Below, piece after piece: positions 1 through 9,552 of a DNA stretch of 64,000 nucleotides. Position 1 is the first letter of the stretch. Each line of letters starts with the position of its first letter. The DNA comes from Chloroflexota bacterium (GTDB taxonomy: Bacteria; Chloroflexota; UBA11872): positions 62,001-126,000 of the forward strand of contig JAPOWQ010000006.1 of the NCBI GenBank assembly GCA_026707585.1. The letters are read 5' to 3'. Below the pieces are notes generated by a model that searched no databases, was not told the origin of the DNA, and worked only from the letters and a program-made list of their open reading frames with translations. The position numbers were made by a program, and so were the translations under genes.

Positions 1-1
1 C

Positions 2-712
2 CTGAAGGAACGGATGAGCCAACGCCGGCTCGAGGCGCTGCTGGAGAGCCTGGAGTCGACGGTGCGCCGACTGTCCTGGAACCCGGACGAGACGCCCTGG
101 GCCAGCTACGGGGACCAGTCGAGCTACAGCGACGCCGGGCAAGCGGACAAGGAACGGCTGGTAGCCGACTACCTGGCGCAGGCGGACGCCAAGTCGGTAT
201 GGGATTTGGGCGGAAATGTTGGGATCTTCAGCCGGATCGCGGCGGCCAAAGACGTTCCGGTGGTGTCGATCGACAGCGATCCGGGCGCAATCGATCTCAA
301 CTACCGTCGGATGGCTGAGAGCGGTGAGCGAACCATATATCCGATCGTGGCAGATCTCACGAGCCCGAGCCCGGCGCTGGGTTGGGCGAATCGTGAGGTC
401 AACTCGCTGACCGAGCGGGGACCGGCAGGCCTGGTAATGGCGCTGGCGCTGGTTCACCACCTGGCCATCGGCAACAACACACACTTCGAGCGGCTGGCCC
501 GGTTCTTTGGCGGGCTGGGGCGCCGGCTGCTGATCGAATTCGTGCCGCCGGACGATGCAATGGTGCTGCGCCTGCTGGCGATGCGGAATCACACGTTTCC
601 GTGGTACACGCAGGGGGAATTCGAAGCGGCATTTGGTCGGCGCTTCTGGATTGAGCGTTCGGATGGCATTGCCGACTCGAAGCGTCGGCTGTATCTGATG
701 GAGTCGATGTAG
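2..712 (+). CDS. SAM-dependent methyltransferase, NoeA-like family (5'-partial)
   Basis: This is the C-terminal part of a class I methyltransferase whose gene starts before the window. The frame is open to base 2, so the ATG at 14 is probably internal even though GAAGGA precedes it. The motif I glycine loop reads VWDLGGNVGIFSR, followed by an acidic SIDSDP strand end that would contact the SAM ribose. ADLTSPSP and ALALVHHLAIGNN match my memory of the NoeA-type family (nodulation-protein-like methyltransferases of about 400 residues or more), in which this domain follows an N-terminal half that is missing here. Substrate is unknown. The gene stands alone, ending 113 bp before the Tat-exported protein. 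Confidence is high for the fold and moderate for the family. Confidence 0.8.
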   Translation: MKERMSQRRLEALLESLESTVRRLSWNPDETPWASYGDQSSYSDAGQADKERLVADYLAQADAKSVWDLGGNVGIFSRIAAAKDVPVVSIDSDPGAIDLNYRRMAESGERTIYPIVADLTSPSPALGWANREVNSLTERGPAGLVMALALVHHLAIGNNTHFERLARFFGGLGRRLLIEFVPPDDAMVLRLLAMRNHTFPWYTQGEFEAAFGRRFWIERSDGIADSKRRLYLMESM

Positions 713-825
713 CGGTCGACTGGTTCGGACGCGGAAGGGGCACCGGCGACCGCTGCATCCTTGCCGTCCGACGCCGGCTTCGCCCGCCTATGCTGCTTGG
801 AACAACGATTTCGTGGCATTGACGG

Positions 826-3099
826 ATGCGGGTGTCCAGGGCCGATTCCCTAGTCGACCGTCGTCGCTTTCTTTGGGCCAGTGCCTTGGCCGCAGGTGGG
901 CTGGCGCTCACCGTGGACGGTCGAACAGTGCTGGGTGCGCAGCAGACGCTGCCACCAAACGCGATCGAGACGGACCACGGGGCATTCTTTCCGAGCAGCA
1001 GCGGGACGACGGGATTCCATGTCCGGGATATCTCGGGTGGGCCGAGTTTCTGGTCGTTTTATGACGCCGCCGGCGGTCATTCGTGGTACGGCCCGCCGAT
1101 CAGCCGGGTGTGGGAGGCCGCAGGTAGCTGGTACCAGCTTTTTGCATGCGCGTTGTTCGTGCAGTCGAGGGAGGGCGGGGGACCGGGGCTGGCGCCGATG
1201 GTTGAGTTGATCGTCGGCGGGCCGCCGGTGTCCAGCAGCTTTTCGAATGTGACCAAGCTGGAGTTCGACGGCTGGCCCAGATACGGCAGCGGCCCGCGCG
1301 TGCATGGACCCATTCAGACGTTCATCGCCAACCGCTCTGCGTTGCAGACGGGCGCGGCTCGCTCCGAGCCACGCCGTGCCTTTGGCCATGTCCGCAACCT
1401 GTTCGCGAATGTGGGGCTAGAGCAGGCTGGGGGAAGCGTCCGACTTGGCGTATTGGGCCAGCGCTACCGGGCGTACTTCGAAGGCACGCCCAGCTGGCTG
1501 CCGGCCGCGGCCACCATGCCAGAGCGATTCGCTGTGGGCGCCCAGACGGAGAGCGTCGCGGCCGGCACCCCGGTTGGTACTCCAGTCGGCGCCCTGGGCA
1601 GGGTGTCGGGCGACCTGGCCGGGCTGGCGGAAGGCCTTGACCGCGGCTTTGGCTGCACGCTGGGCAGCGAGCCCGGACGGGCCGGCGGCGTGGCGCACAT
1701 GAACGGGCTGGGCCTGTCGTGGAGCCGCGAGCAGTTTCTGTGGAACACCCTGCGGGGCTATGACCCTCAGGCCCTGCCCACCATCGCCACCGACCGCAAC
1801 TTTCGGGTGGCCAAGGAGATCGTGGGGCTGCTCCAGTTCACGCCCGCGTACGCCGGCGGAGGGCTTGGCGCCCCAGCCAAATACAACCCCGCGCACGGGC
1901 TGCACCTGCCGGCCGGACATTCGCAGAACCACTTTGGGCAGTTCGTGCGCGGCCTTGTGGCGAGCCGCAAGCCTCTGCCGGGAGGCGCTACGGCGTCAGG
2001 TCTGAATCCAATCAGCCGCTGGATTCCGTGGAACGAGCCGGACATTTGCCGCCCCCGGATGCCGGGCTACGCCTGGGGCGGCGTTGCTCACACGCGCTGG
2101 GTCAACCGCACCGGTGGATCCGGGCCGGCCGCCTACGGCGAGATAGACGAGGCGGGGCGGCGACAGCGGCTCTATCGCCTGGTGCAGGTGGCCTTTGACG
2201 CCATAGCCGCCGCCGATCCGAACGCGCGGTTGATTTTCCCCTCGCTGAGCCTGGTGGACACCATTTGCGACAACTCCGACCGGCGCATGGCGTTCTGGGA
2301 CGGATGGACCGGCTTCCTGGCTGGCCAGCACAACCGTGAGGCCCTGGTGCGCAACAGCTTCTACTTTCACGACGTCTCGCTGACGTTGCACAAGGAGCCG
2401 GAACGGGTTGCCGAGATCGTTAGCAGGTACCGCACGGCGCTGGACAACCTGTCGGCAGCGGTGGGTGCACAGGACCCGCTGGCCGGGCAGCGCAAGATCA
2501 TCCTGATGGAGCTGGGGCTGCAGGATGACCCCGGGCTGGGCGCGTACTTCAATGACGAGGACGTGGCGCACTTCACTATTCAAGCCGTGGCCAACGCCTT
2601 TTACGCCGGCGCCGACGAGATTGCGTTCCACAAGCTCGTGGACTACCCGCTGTCCAGCCTGGCCGGTGAGGGGGCGCGAACGGCGGTGCGGTACATGTCG
2701 CACGTGACACGGCAGCATCCCGACCGGCGCAAGTGGCCAGACATTAGCGGCGAACGGGCGGCCAACGCGTACTTCGGGCCGGTTCGGATCGATCTTCCAG
2801 GCCCGGGGTTTGTGACGAGTGTGATCTACAACCGCCAGCGGCAGCCGCTCGACCTGACGCTCACGCTGAGTCCAGCCGACGCCGCAGCCGACCCGGTCAT
2901 CCACCTGGCCGACCACGCCGGCCGCGAGCGCACGCTGGAACCAGGGGTCTACCGGTTGACCCTGCAGCCGCCGCGCAGCACATTCAATGCCTACGGCAAG
3001 AACTGGGCCTGGGTGGGGGGCGGCACGCACGTTCTCCGCTACTCGGACACGGTGAGCCTGGCGACGGACCCGGCGATTCCGGAAACGGCGGATTACTGA
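826..3099 (+). CDS. Tat-exported clan-A glycoside hydrolase-like protein
   Basis: A 757-residue exported protein. The N-terminus has a twin-arginine signal (DRRRFLWASALAAGG) followed by an Ala-rich segment, so a folded, possibly cofactor- or metal-containing product is expected outside the membrane. The central region looks like a TIM-barrel glycosidase of the GH39/GH5 type: WIPWNEPD near residue 405 would hold the acid/base Glu of an NEP motif, and ILMELGLQDD near residue 560 could hold the nucleophile Glu. The C-terminal ~120 residues look like a beta-sandwich. Start taken from the ORF; no good Shine-Dalgarno sequence is visible. Substrate is not predictable. The GH assignment rests on motif spacing only and needs a profile search. 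Confidence 0.65.
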   Translation: MRVSRADSLVDRRRFLWASALAAGGLALTVDGRTVLGAQQTLPPNAIETDHGAFFPSSSGTTGFHVRDISGGPSFWSFYDAAGGHSWYGPPISRVWEAAGSWYQLFACALFVQSREGGGPGLAPMVELIVGGPPVSSSFSNVTKLEFDGWPRYGSGPRVHGPIQTFIANRSALQTGAARSEPRRAFGHVRNLFANVGLEQAGGSVRLGVLGQRYRAYFEGTPSWLPAAATMPERFAVGAQTESVAAGTPVGTPVGALGRVSGDLAGLAEGLDRGFGCTLGSEPGRAGGVAHMNGLGLSWSREQFLWNTLRGYDPQALPTIATDRNFRVAKEIVGLLQFTPAYAGGGLGAPAKYNPAHGLHLPAGHSQNHFGQFVRGLVASRKPLPGGATASGLNPISRWIPWNEPDICRPRMPGYAWGGVAHTRWVNRTGGSGPAAYGEIDEAGRRQRLYRLVQVAFDAIAAADPNARLIFPSLSLVDTICDNSDRRMAFWDGWTGFLAGQHNREALVRNSFYFHDVSLTLHKEPERVAEIVSRYRTALDNLSAAVGAQDPLAGQRKIILMELGLQDDPGLGAYFNDEDVAHFTIQAVANAFYAGADEIAFHKLVDYPLSSLAGEGARTAVRYMSHVTRQHPDRRKWPDISGERAANAYFGPVRIDLPGPGFVTSVIYNRQRQPLDLTLTLSPADAAADPVIHLADHAGRERTLEPGVYRLTLQPPRSTFNAYGKNWAWVGGGTHVLRYSDTVSLATDPAIPETADY

Positions 3100-3134
3100 G
3101 CGATTCCAGCCGGAACCTGAGCGGCCTGGGCACA

Positions 3135-3150
3135 GTTTGCCCGGGCAAAC
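3135..3150. promoter_or_regulatory. 16-bp perfect palindrome, operator-like
   Basis: GTTTGCCCGGGCAAAC is a perfect dyad in the gap between the glycosidase-like gene and the alpha/beta hydrolase gene. It has no loop and no T-tract, so a protein-binding site is as likely as a terminator. Confidence 0.3.
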
Positions 3151-3264
3151 AGACGAGCGCGCGTCGTGTTCGCGATGTGTCGCGATCTGAGCGCTGGTGA
3201 GCTGGTCGGTCGATTGGACGCATACGAGAATCGGCAGCCGCGGCGTGTGCGGAGGCGTGACGTG

Positions 3265-4011
3265 ATGGACGTTGAGCGTACGGTCGTCAACGAGTGCGAG
3301 GCGATGTTTATTCCGGCCGGCGGGTCCGACCGCTCCGTAGCCGTTGGTCTGCTGCTTGCCGGCTTGCAGTCGTCCACGCTCCTTCGCATGTTCCCTGCCT
3401 GGACCGAAGCGTGGCAGGCGGCCGGGTTCGCCATTGCGTCATACGACTTCAATGACGATCGCTACACCTGGGGCGCGGACGCGGGAGTCGCAACCTTCAC
3501 CGGGCTATTGGAGGAGGCGCGCCAACGGTGGTCAGTCCGGCGCCCCATTGTTTGCGGCTCCTCGCGCGGGGGGCTGACCGCGTTGGTGTGGGCGCACCGC
3601 AATCCGGGCGTGCCGGCGGCCTGGTTCGGGATGAATCCGGTGATGAACCTGGGGCCGTTTTACGAGCTGGAGGGCCGGGCTCAGTCGCTCAATGCGGCGC
3701 ACGGCATCCGGACGGAGGGCGAACTCCTTCGGGACGTCTGCCCGCGGGCGAATCCGGTGGACCTGGCGGCCGATCTCGCCTGGTTGCCCATGCGCACCTG
3801 GCAGGGGCTCGACGACGAGGTGACGCCGCCGAGCGAGCTTGAGACGTTCGATGCGGCAATTCGGAAGGCCGCTGGGTCGCATTCAATCATCTATGGACCA
3901 GGCGGCCATGCGACCGCGGAGGGGCCGCGCGATCAGTTTGACGCCAGCGCCCAGCTTGCATTCGCGCAGTGGGCCGAAAGTGGCGGCGCGAACGCCTTGA
4001 GTCCGGACTAG
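3265..4011 (+). CDS. alpha/beta hydrolase
   Basis: A 248-residue alpha/beta-hydrolase. The nucleophile elbow is GSSRGG, a possible acid Asp lies in GLDDEVT, and the catalytic His is in PGGHAT near the C-terminus, giving a plausible Ser-Asp-His triad in the right order. I chose the ATG at 3265 over the ORF-track start at 3166 because GGAGG lies 9 bases upstream and the extra Arg-rich N-terminus does not look like this fold. No signal peptide is present, so the enzyme is probably a cytoplasmic esterase or dienelactone-hydrolase-like protein. It ends convergently with the next gene, overlapping it by 4 bases. Confidence 0.75.
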   Translation: MDVERTVVNECEAMFIPAGGSDRSVAVGLLLAGLQSSTLLRMFPAWTEAWQAAGFAIASYDFNDDRYTWGADAGVATFTGLLEEARQRWSVRRPIVCGSSRGGLTALVWAHRNPGVPAAWFGMNPVMNLGPFYELEGRAQSLNAAHGIRTEGELLRDVCPRANPVDLAADLAWLPMRTWQGLDDEVTPPSELETFDAAIRKAAGSHSIIYGPGGHATAEGPRDQFDASAQLAFAQWAESGGANALSPD

Positions 4012-4304
4012 GCGCGAAAGGTGCGCTGGCGGCCGCTGAAGCCTTCGCGGTCGGCGCGCTGGCCGCCGACGAGGGCGCGCCAGAGCCAGACGCGGCGGGG
4101 GGTGCCGGCGTCGTCGCGTTCGACGCGAACCCGGACCCCGCGGCCCCACATGGCGTCCTCGCCGAACAGGCGGGCAAGGGTGGCTTCCAGGTCGGCTCGC
4201 AGCGCGCCAACATCGTCCTCCGAGGTCACGTCCACGGCGTGGCGGTGTTCGGGGTGGTCGTAGAGGCCACGGACGATCGGCTCGAGGTCGCGTTCGGCGG
4301 TCAT
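4008..4304 (-). CDS. small conserved-looking hypothetical protein
   Basis: A 98-residue acidic/basic protein with no recognised domain. The middle reads as a genuine soluble protein (a helix around DDVGALRADLEATLARLF, then a strand-rich WGRGVRVRVERDD segment and a Trp-rich VWLWRAL). The overlapping plus-strand frame is Ala/Gly/Val-rich, as antisense shadows are in this genome. Its stop overlaps the stop of the hydrolase gene. No strong ribosome-binding site is visible. Function unknown. Confidence 0.5.
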   Translation of the reverse strand: MTAERDLEPIVRGLYDHPEHRHAVDVTSEDDVGALRADLEATLARLFGEDAMWGRGVRVRVERDDAGTPRRVWLWRALVGGQRADREGFSGRQRTFRA

Positions 4305-4427
4305 GGGCGGTCAGGGTTTCAGCCAGGATTGTGCCGGGAGGGATGGTAGCAAGGACGCCGTGCGCACGGTCGCTTAGCATGGCTGCGTCCAGACCTGGTC
4401 GGCGTTGAGGGTGAAGGGACGGGCCGC

Positions 4428-5480
4428 ATGTACGACGCCAACAAGCGCCGCGTGCCGGTGGACGTGCTGACGGCGTTCACGCGCGATCTGCTGGAGCGGC
4501 ACGGGATGTCGAGGGAGCACGCGGAGATCATGACCGCGAACCTGGTGGAGGCGGACATGCGGGGCGTGACCTCGCACGGCCACTGGCTGCTGCGGCGCTA
4601 CTCGGGCTCGCTGGACACGGGCGAGATGAATGCTCGGCCCAATGTGCGCGTGGTTCGCGAGACGGCCGCGACGGTGCTGGTGGACGGAGACTTCGCCCCA
4701 GGCCATGTGGCGGGCGCGTTGACGATGCGGGCGGTGATCGAGAAGGCGCGCGAGGCCGGCGCGGCGACCGGAATCACGCGCCGCAGCCGGCATTTCGGGG
4801 CGGCGGCGCACTTTGCGCTGATGGCCGTGCCACACGACATGGCGGGGTACGCCACGACCAACGCAGGGCCGACGATGTTCGCGTTTGGGGGCCGCGAGCG
4901 GGTGGTGGGGAACAACCCGATCGCCTATGCCATCCCGGCCGGTCGCGAGCGGCCGCTGGTGCTGGACATGGCAATGTCGATGTCGGCGAACAGCCGCATC
5001 GCCATCTTCGAGCGCCTGGGCCAGCAGATTCCCGAGGGATGGGCACTGGACAATCGAGGGCTGCCTACCACCGACCCCAAAGCGTTTGCCGACAACGGGG
5101 CCGGCGCACCTATCGGAGGACCGAAGGGCATCGGGCTGGCTCAAGTCGTCGATGCGATGACCGGCGTCCTGTCGGGATCGGGTTTCAGTCGTTCGGTGGG
5201 CCGGGTGGACGGCGACGAAGGGGCGATTTCACACACGTTCCAAGCCACGGACATTGCCGCATTCATACCGGTGGAGACGTTCAAGGCACGGATGGACGCG
5301 CAGATCGAGCAGTTCAAAGAATCAGCCAGGGCAGAGGGCGTTAAGGAGCTTGTGGTGGCGGGCGAGCTTGAGTGGCGGACGTACGACGAGGCGATGACCG
5401 AGGGCGTGGCCTTGCTGGAGCCGATCATCGCCGATCTGAACGCCGTCGCGGCGAGCAAGGGAGCTCCGACGCGGCTCTAG
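4428..5480 (+). CDS. Ldh_2-family NAD(P)-dependent dehydrogenase (malate/lactate/ureidoglycolate type)
   Basis: A 350-residue member of the malate/L-lactate dehydrogenase family that is structurally distinct from classical Rossmann LDHs and uses NAD(P)H to interconvert 2-hydroxy and 2-keto acids. Typical motifs are present: an N-terminal helical segment ending in ADMRGVTSHG, SRHFGAAAHFALMA with the candidate catalytic His, TTNAGPTMFAFGG, GNNPIAYAIP and a cofactor-region GGPKGIGLAQVVD. Length is normal for the family. AAGGGA lies upstream of the ATG. The neighbours are not in an obvious operon with it, so the substrate (malate, ureidoglycolate, sugar acid) is open. Confidence 0.85.
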   Translation: MYDANKRRVPVDVLTAFTRDLLERHGMSREHAEIMTANLVEADMRGVTSHGHWLLRRYSGSLDTGEMNARPNVRVVRETAATVLVDGDFAPGHVAGALTMRAVIEKAREAGAATGITRRSRHFGAAAHFALMAVPHDMAGYATTNAGPTMFAFGGRERVVGNNPIAYAIPAGRERPLVLDMAMSMSANSRIAIFERLGQQIPEGWALDNRGLPTTDPKAFADNGAGAPIGGPKGIGLAQVVDAMTGVLSGSGFSRSVGRVDGDEGAISHTFQATDIAAFIPVETFKARMDAQIEQFKESARAEGVKELVVAGELEWRTYDEAMTEGVALLEPIIADLNAVAASKGAPTRL

Positions 5481-5492
5481 TCGATCGCCGAG

Positions 5493-6380
5493 TCAGGCTA
5501 CGGCGACGGGTTCAGGCTCCGGCTCGTAGGCCTCGATAAGCTCAATGACCTGGCGAGTAACGCGTGCCGGGGTCGAGGCACCGGCGGTGACGCCCACGCG
5601 CATGCCGGGCTTGAACCAGCCAAGGTCAACGTCGTCCGCGCTGTCCACCAGGAAGGCCGGGGTCTGCTTGACGTTGCGCACGACCTCGACAAGCCGGTGA
5701 GAGTTGGAACTTCGATCGCTGCCGACCACGATGACCAGATCGCAGACCTCGGCCGCCTCCACCGCGGCTTCCTGCCGGTCCTGGGTTGCCAGGCAGATGT
5801 CATTGTGGACTTCGACCTGGGGATACTTGGCAACGACGGCGTCGATGACGTCCTGGGTGTCCCAGATGCTGAGCGTCGTTTGGGTGGTGACGGCCAGAAG
5901 GTCGTTGTCCAGGTCCAGCGCGGCGACATCCTCGGGCGTGGAGACCAGGTGGACGTGGCCGGGAGCCTCACCGATGGCGCCATCGGGTTCGGGGTGGCCG
6001 CGTTTGCCGACATAGATGATCTCGTAGCCACGGGACGTGAGGTCGATGATCAGGTCGTGGGTGATGTAGACGTCGGAGCACGTGGCGTCGATGACGGTGA
6101 GCCCCTTGTCGATAGCGCGCTGCTTGACGGCGGGCGAGACGCCGTGGGCGGTGAGGATCACGGTGCCGTGCTCAATCCGATCCAAGCCGGCCATGCGGTC
6201 GTCGTAGTCGACCAACTGAACGCCGTTCTCGGCGAGCTCATTCACGACGTGCGCGTTGTGTACCAGGTAGCCCAGCATGTAGACGGGTCCCTGGTGCTGT
6301 GCGCCGGCCTCGTTGGCGAGACGAATGGCATCGACCACGCCGTGGCAGAACCCGCGGGGCGTTATGCGTAGAACGTCCAT
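5493..6380 (-). CDS. ispH: 4-hydroxy-3-methylbut-2-enyl diphosphate reductase (IspH/LytB)
   Basis: The last enzyme of the MEP isoprenoid pathway: a [4Fe-4S] protein reducing HMBPP to IPP and DMAPP in the cytoplasm. The three cluster cysteines are visible in GFCHGV (near residue 12), ATCSDV (near 96) and DICLAT (near 197). HGVSP and the SSNSHRL segment, which bind substrate phosphate, are also present. Length 295 is normal. It is convergent with the Ldh_2 gene, 12 bp apart. ispD and ispF lie some 47-52 kb away in the same window, so the genome appears to use the MEP pathway. Confidence 0.95.
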   Translation of the reverse strand: MDVLRITPRGFCHGVVDAIRLANEAGAQHQGPVYMLGYLVHNAHVVNELAENGVQLVDYDDRMAGLDRIEHGTVILTAHGVSPAVKQRAIDKGLTVIDATCSDVYITHDLIIDLTSRGYEIIYVGKRGHPEPDGAIGEAPGHVHLVSTPEDVAALDLDNDLLAVTTQTTLSIWDTQDVIDAVVAKYPQVEVHNDICLATQDRQEAAVEAAEVCDLVIVVGSDRSSNSHRLVEVVRNVKQTPAFLVDSADDVDLGWFKPGMRVGVTAGASTPARVTRQVIELIEAYEPEPEPVAVA

Positions 6381-6445
6381 GGATTGGTCAGGCGGTCACC
6401 GGGTAGGGCGGCTGATACAAGAATTGCACAACGAGGCGTCCGGCG

Positions 6446-8509
6446 TTAGCCCTCGGCCAGCAACTCTCGAACAACGGCAGGGTCAGCGGTCGGCAGCTTG
6501 CAGACAAAGCCGTGACAGACGTAGGCGGCAGCCCGGCCACTGAGCGGCTGGCGGTCCTTGAGCAGCGGGATCGGCGTTTCGGCGGGGTCGACCGCCGCGG
6601 CCACTACGGCGCGGGGTCGATAGGTCTCACGAACAACAGCGAGGAGGCCTTGGCGGTCGCCTTCATCGCCAACCAATGCGATGCCGGCTGGCTGGCCGCC
6701 GAGGAAGTCGGCGGCGCTGAACCATTGGGCGAAGGCGGTGGGGTAGCTGGTTGCCCCCGGGCCAACCGCAGCCAACGCCCGCTCGGCGACATCCAGATAG
6801 CGAGCCTCGCCCGTCAGTGCATGCATGCGACCCAACACGGTGCCCGCCATCGAGCCCCCAGAAGGGGTGGCGTTGTCCTGCACGTTCTTCGGGCGGGTGA
6901 CCAATGTTTCGTGGTCGTTGCTGGTGTCGAAGAAGCCCCCCTCGGGATCGTGGAAGTGTTCCAGCATGGCGTTCGAAAGTTCACGGGCGGCAATGAACCA
7001 GCGGTCGTCGAAGGTGGCCTGGTAGAGCTCCAGCAGGCCTTCGGCCAGGCAGGCGTAGTCTTCGAGGTAGGCGTTGAAGCGGGCGCGGCCGTCCTTCCAG
7101 GTACGCCAGAGCCGACCGCCCTCGCGCCAGAGTTCGATGCAACAGAACTCGGCGGCGTTGGTGGCCGCGGCGGCATAGTCGTCTCGGTCGAGCGCGCGCG
7201 CGGCTTCGGCGAAGACGGCGATCATGAGGCCGTTCCAGGCGGTGATGATCTTGTCGTCGAGCCCGGGCCGAATCCGACCCGCCCGGCGTTCGAATAGGCC
7301 AGGGAGTGCACGGTCCGTGGCGGCCTGGATCTCGGAGATTCCCACGTCGTGCTGATAGGCCAGCACGTCCAAGTCCTTGAGCCGGCGCAGGACGTTGACG
7401 CCTTCCCAGTTGCCTCGGGCCGACACGTCGTAGGTGTCGGCCACTAGCTCGGCGTCGGCGCCCAATACGTCGCGCAATTCGTCCAGCGACCAGACGTAGA
7501 ACTTGCCTTCTTCGCCCTCGGAGTCGGCGTCTAGGGTGCTGAAGAAACCGCCCTGGGGATGCGACATCTCGCGCCGCACCCAGTCCAGCGTTTCCTCAAC
7601 CACGCGGCGGTGGGCCGGATCGCGGCCAATCTGCCAGGCGTGCAGATAGACGCGGGCGAGCTGGCTGTTGTCGTAGAGCATCTTCTCGAAGTGGGGCACG
7701 TGCCAGGCGGCGTCGACGCTGTAGCGGTGGAAGCCGCCGCCGACGTGGTCGTAGATGCCGCCGCGGGCCATGCGGTGGAGGGCGCGGTCGGCGATGTCGA
7801 GCAGCAGGCCCTCGCCGGTGGCCAGGTGGCGGCGCAGCAGGAACTCAATGGCCATGGCCTGCGGAAACTTGGGCGCCTGGCCCCAGCCGCCGTGCGTGCG
7901 GTCCTCGCTGCCCGCCAGAGCCTGGGAGGCGCGACGCAGGTCGTCGTCGGTGATGGGCGCTTCCGGAAGGTCGAGGCTGTCCGCGGCCTGAATCGCTTCC
8001 GTGAGCCGCCCCGCGCCGGACTCCAGTTCGTCGCGACGGCTCGTCCAGGCGTCATGCACCGCGGTCAGCACCTGCTGGAACGACGGCATGCCGTGGCGAG
8101 GCTCGGGCGGGAAGTAGGTGCCGCCATGGAATGGCTTGCCTTCGGGCGTCATGAACACGGACATCGGCCAGCCGCCGTGGCGGGTGAGCAACTGAACCGC
8201 GGACATGTAGATCTGGTCAACGTCGGGGCGCTCTTCGCGGTCGACCTTGACGGAGATGAAGTGCTCATTGAGGACGTCCGCGGTTGCCTGGTCCTCGAAC
8301 GACTCGCGTTCCATGACGTGGCACCAGTGACAGGCGGCGTAGCCCACGCTGAGAAAAATGGGCTTGCCGGCGGCCCGGGCCTCAGCGAACGCCTCGTCGC
8401 CCCACGGGTACCAGTCCACCGGGTTGTGCTGGTGCTGGAGGAGGTAGGGGCTGGACTCGGCGGCGAGGCGGTTGGGCATCAGGTCACGACCGTGGAGTGC
8501 GTCGGGCAA
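6446..8509 (-). CDS. YyaL/SPATA20-like thioredoxin-domain protein (DUF255)
   Basis: A 687-residue protein with an N-terminal thioredoxin-like DUF255 domain and a C-terminal alpha/alpha-barrel resembling N-acylglucosamine 2-epimerase/cellobiose epimerase folds. The N-terminal hallmark [18 protein letters not shown] and the CHWCHVM active-site-like CxxC are intact, as are [12 protein letters not shown] and GGWPMSVF. The usual start in homologues corresponds to [10 protein letters not shown], so the ATG at 8479 is a credible alternative to 8509. Biochemical role is not settled for the family; it is near-universal in aerobic bacteria and related to a mammalian sperm protein. The gene appears monocistronic. 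Confidence 0.88.
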   Translation of the reverse strand: MPDALHGRDLMPNRLAAESSPYLLQHQHNPVDWYPWGDEAFAEARAAGKPIFLSVGYAACHWCHVMERESFEDQATADVLNEHFISVKVDREERPDVDQIYMSAVQLLTRHGGWPMSVFMTPEGKPFHGGTYFPPEPRHGMPSFQQVLTAVHDAWTSRRDELESGAGRLTEAIQAADSLDLPEAPITDDDLRRASQALAGSEDRTHGGWGQAPKFPQAMAIEFLLRRHLATGEGLLLDIADRALHRMARGGIYDHVGGGFHRYSVDAAWHVPHFEKMLYDNSQLARVYLHAWQIGRDPAHRRVVEETLDWVRREMSHPQGGFFSTLDADSEGEEGKFYVWSLDELRDVLGADAELVADTYDVSARGNWEGVNVLRRLKDLDVLAYQHDVGISEIQAATDRALPGLFERRAGRIRPGLDDKIITAWNGLMIAVFAEAARALDRDDYAAAATNAAEFCCIELWREGGRLWRTWKDGRARFNAYLEDYACLAEGLLELYQATFDDRWFIAARELSNAMLEHFHDPEGGFFDTSNDHETLVTRPKNVQDNATPSGGSMAGTVLGRMHALTGEARYLDVAERALAAVGPGATSYPTAFAQWFSAADFLGGQPAGIALVGDEGDRQGLLAVVRETYRPRAVVAAAVDPAETPIPLLKDRQPLSGRAAAYVCHGFVCKLPTADPAVVRELLAEG

Positions 8510-8577
8510 TCAATTGTGAGGGCCGGACACGCTGCCGCCAACGTTTGCGCCCGGCCGGACAGCCGACACAGGCACGG

Positions 8578-9396
8578 CTAGAGCAGATCAAGCAGCTGAT
8601 CGCGCAGCCGAACCGTCTCGCTCAGCACGTCCTGGCCGTCCAGCGACAACCAGCCGACGTGCACGACCTCGAGGGCAATGATTCCGTTGTAGTCCGAGGC
8701 CTTGAGGTCGCCGACGATGCGTGCGAAGTCGATCTCGCCGTCGTCAAGCCCCGTCTGCAACTTCCCCAGGGCCGCCTGTCGGGCGTGCCAGTGGGTGCCG
8801 TGGGGGTGCATGACCGCGATCTGCTCGTAGGTCATGCCGTGAAAGACGAAGTGGGAGTGATCGACGGTGAGCGACAGCCCCGGGACTTCGTCCAACATGC
8901 GAAGCGCGAGTTCGGGGCTCCAGGTGACGCTCTCGACGTGCGGTTCGATACGTAGCCGGATCGCCCGTTCGGCGGCATGTTCGGCCAGGGGAATCAGCTG
9001 GTCGCGGCCACGCGCGAAGGCAGTCTCGGCGTCCATGCCCAACCAGTACTTGCCGGGACTGAGGGTTAGGCCGTCCAGCCCGACTTCGGCGGCGAAGTCG
9101 ATCCAGCCGGCGTAGACCTCGCGCTGGTGGACATACTCCTCTTCATCAGGGGTGTTGGTGATGTGCTTGTCGGTGGCCTGCGGGAAAGCGTCGTAGAAGC
9201 GCATGCCATAGCGCTCGCCGATGGCACGGACGCGCTCGGCTTCGCGTTGGGGATTGGCACCGACGACATCGGGATCCAGGTCGGCGCCGTTACCCAGGTC
9301 CAATACGGAGATGTCCAGCGCCCGCCAGACGCGGACGCACTCCTCGAGCTTCAGGTGCGGGGTGGAGAAGATGTGGCCGCCGAGTTCAATGGACAT
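8578..9396 (-). CDS. sugar phosphate isomerase/epimerase-like TIM-barrel protein
   Basis: A 272-residue xylose-isomerase-like TIM barrel (AP-endonuclease-2 superfamily). RIEPHVESVTW and LTVDHSHFVFHG carry the Glu/Asp/His residues that usually bind a divalent metal, and a late Glu lies in IIALEVVHVG. I start at the internal ATG at 9396 (MSIELGGHIFST). The ORF-track extension back to 9531 adds an unrelated stretch, and a GGAAG precedes this ATG. Probable role: isomerisation or dehydration of a sugar or inositol derivative. Substrate unknown; no operon partner is obvious. Confidence 0.78.
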   Translation of the reverse strand: MSIELGGHIFSTPHLKLEECVRVWRALDISVLDLGNGADLDPDVVGANPQREAERVRAIGERYGMRFYDAFPQATDKHITNTPDEEEYVHQREVYAGWIDFAAEVGLDGLTLSPGKYWLGMDAETAFARGRDQLIPLAEHAAERAIRLRIEPHVESVTWSPELALRMLDEVPGLSLTVDHSHFVFHGMTYEQIAVMHPHGTHWHARQAALGKLQTGLDDGEIDFARIVGDLKASDYNGIIALEVVHVGWLSLDGQDVLSETVRLRDQLLDLL

Positions 9397-9552
9397 GGCT
9401 GCTTCCGGGACCGAGCTTTCCGCAGTACAGCCAGCCGAGCACGTGGCTGTCAACAGCAAGGCAAAAGGATCGAACCGCGCCGCCGGTCCGTGGAATGGGG
9501 AAAGCGCGATTTCGCGCCTGGTCTCAGACATGAAGAGATCTTCCGAAGAGCG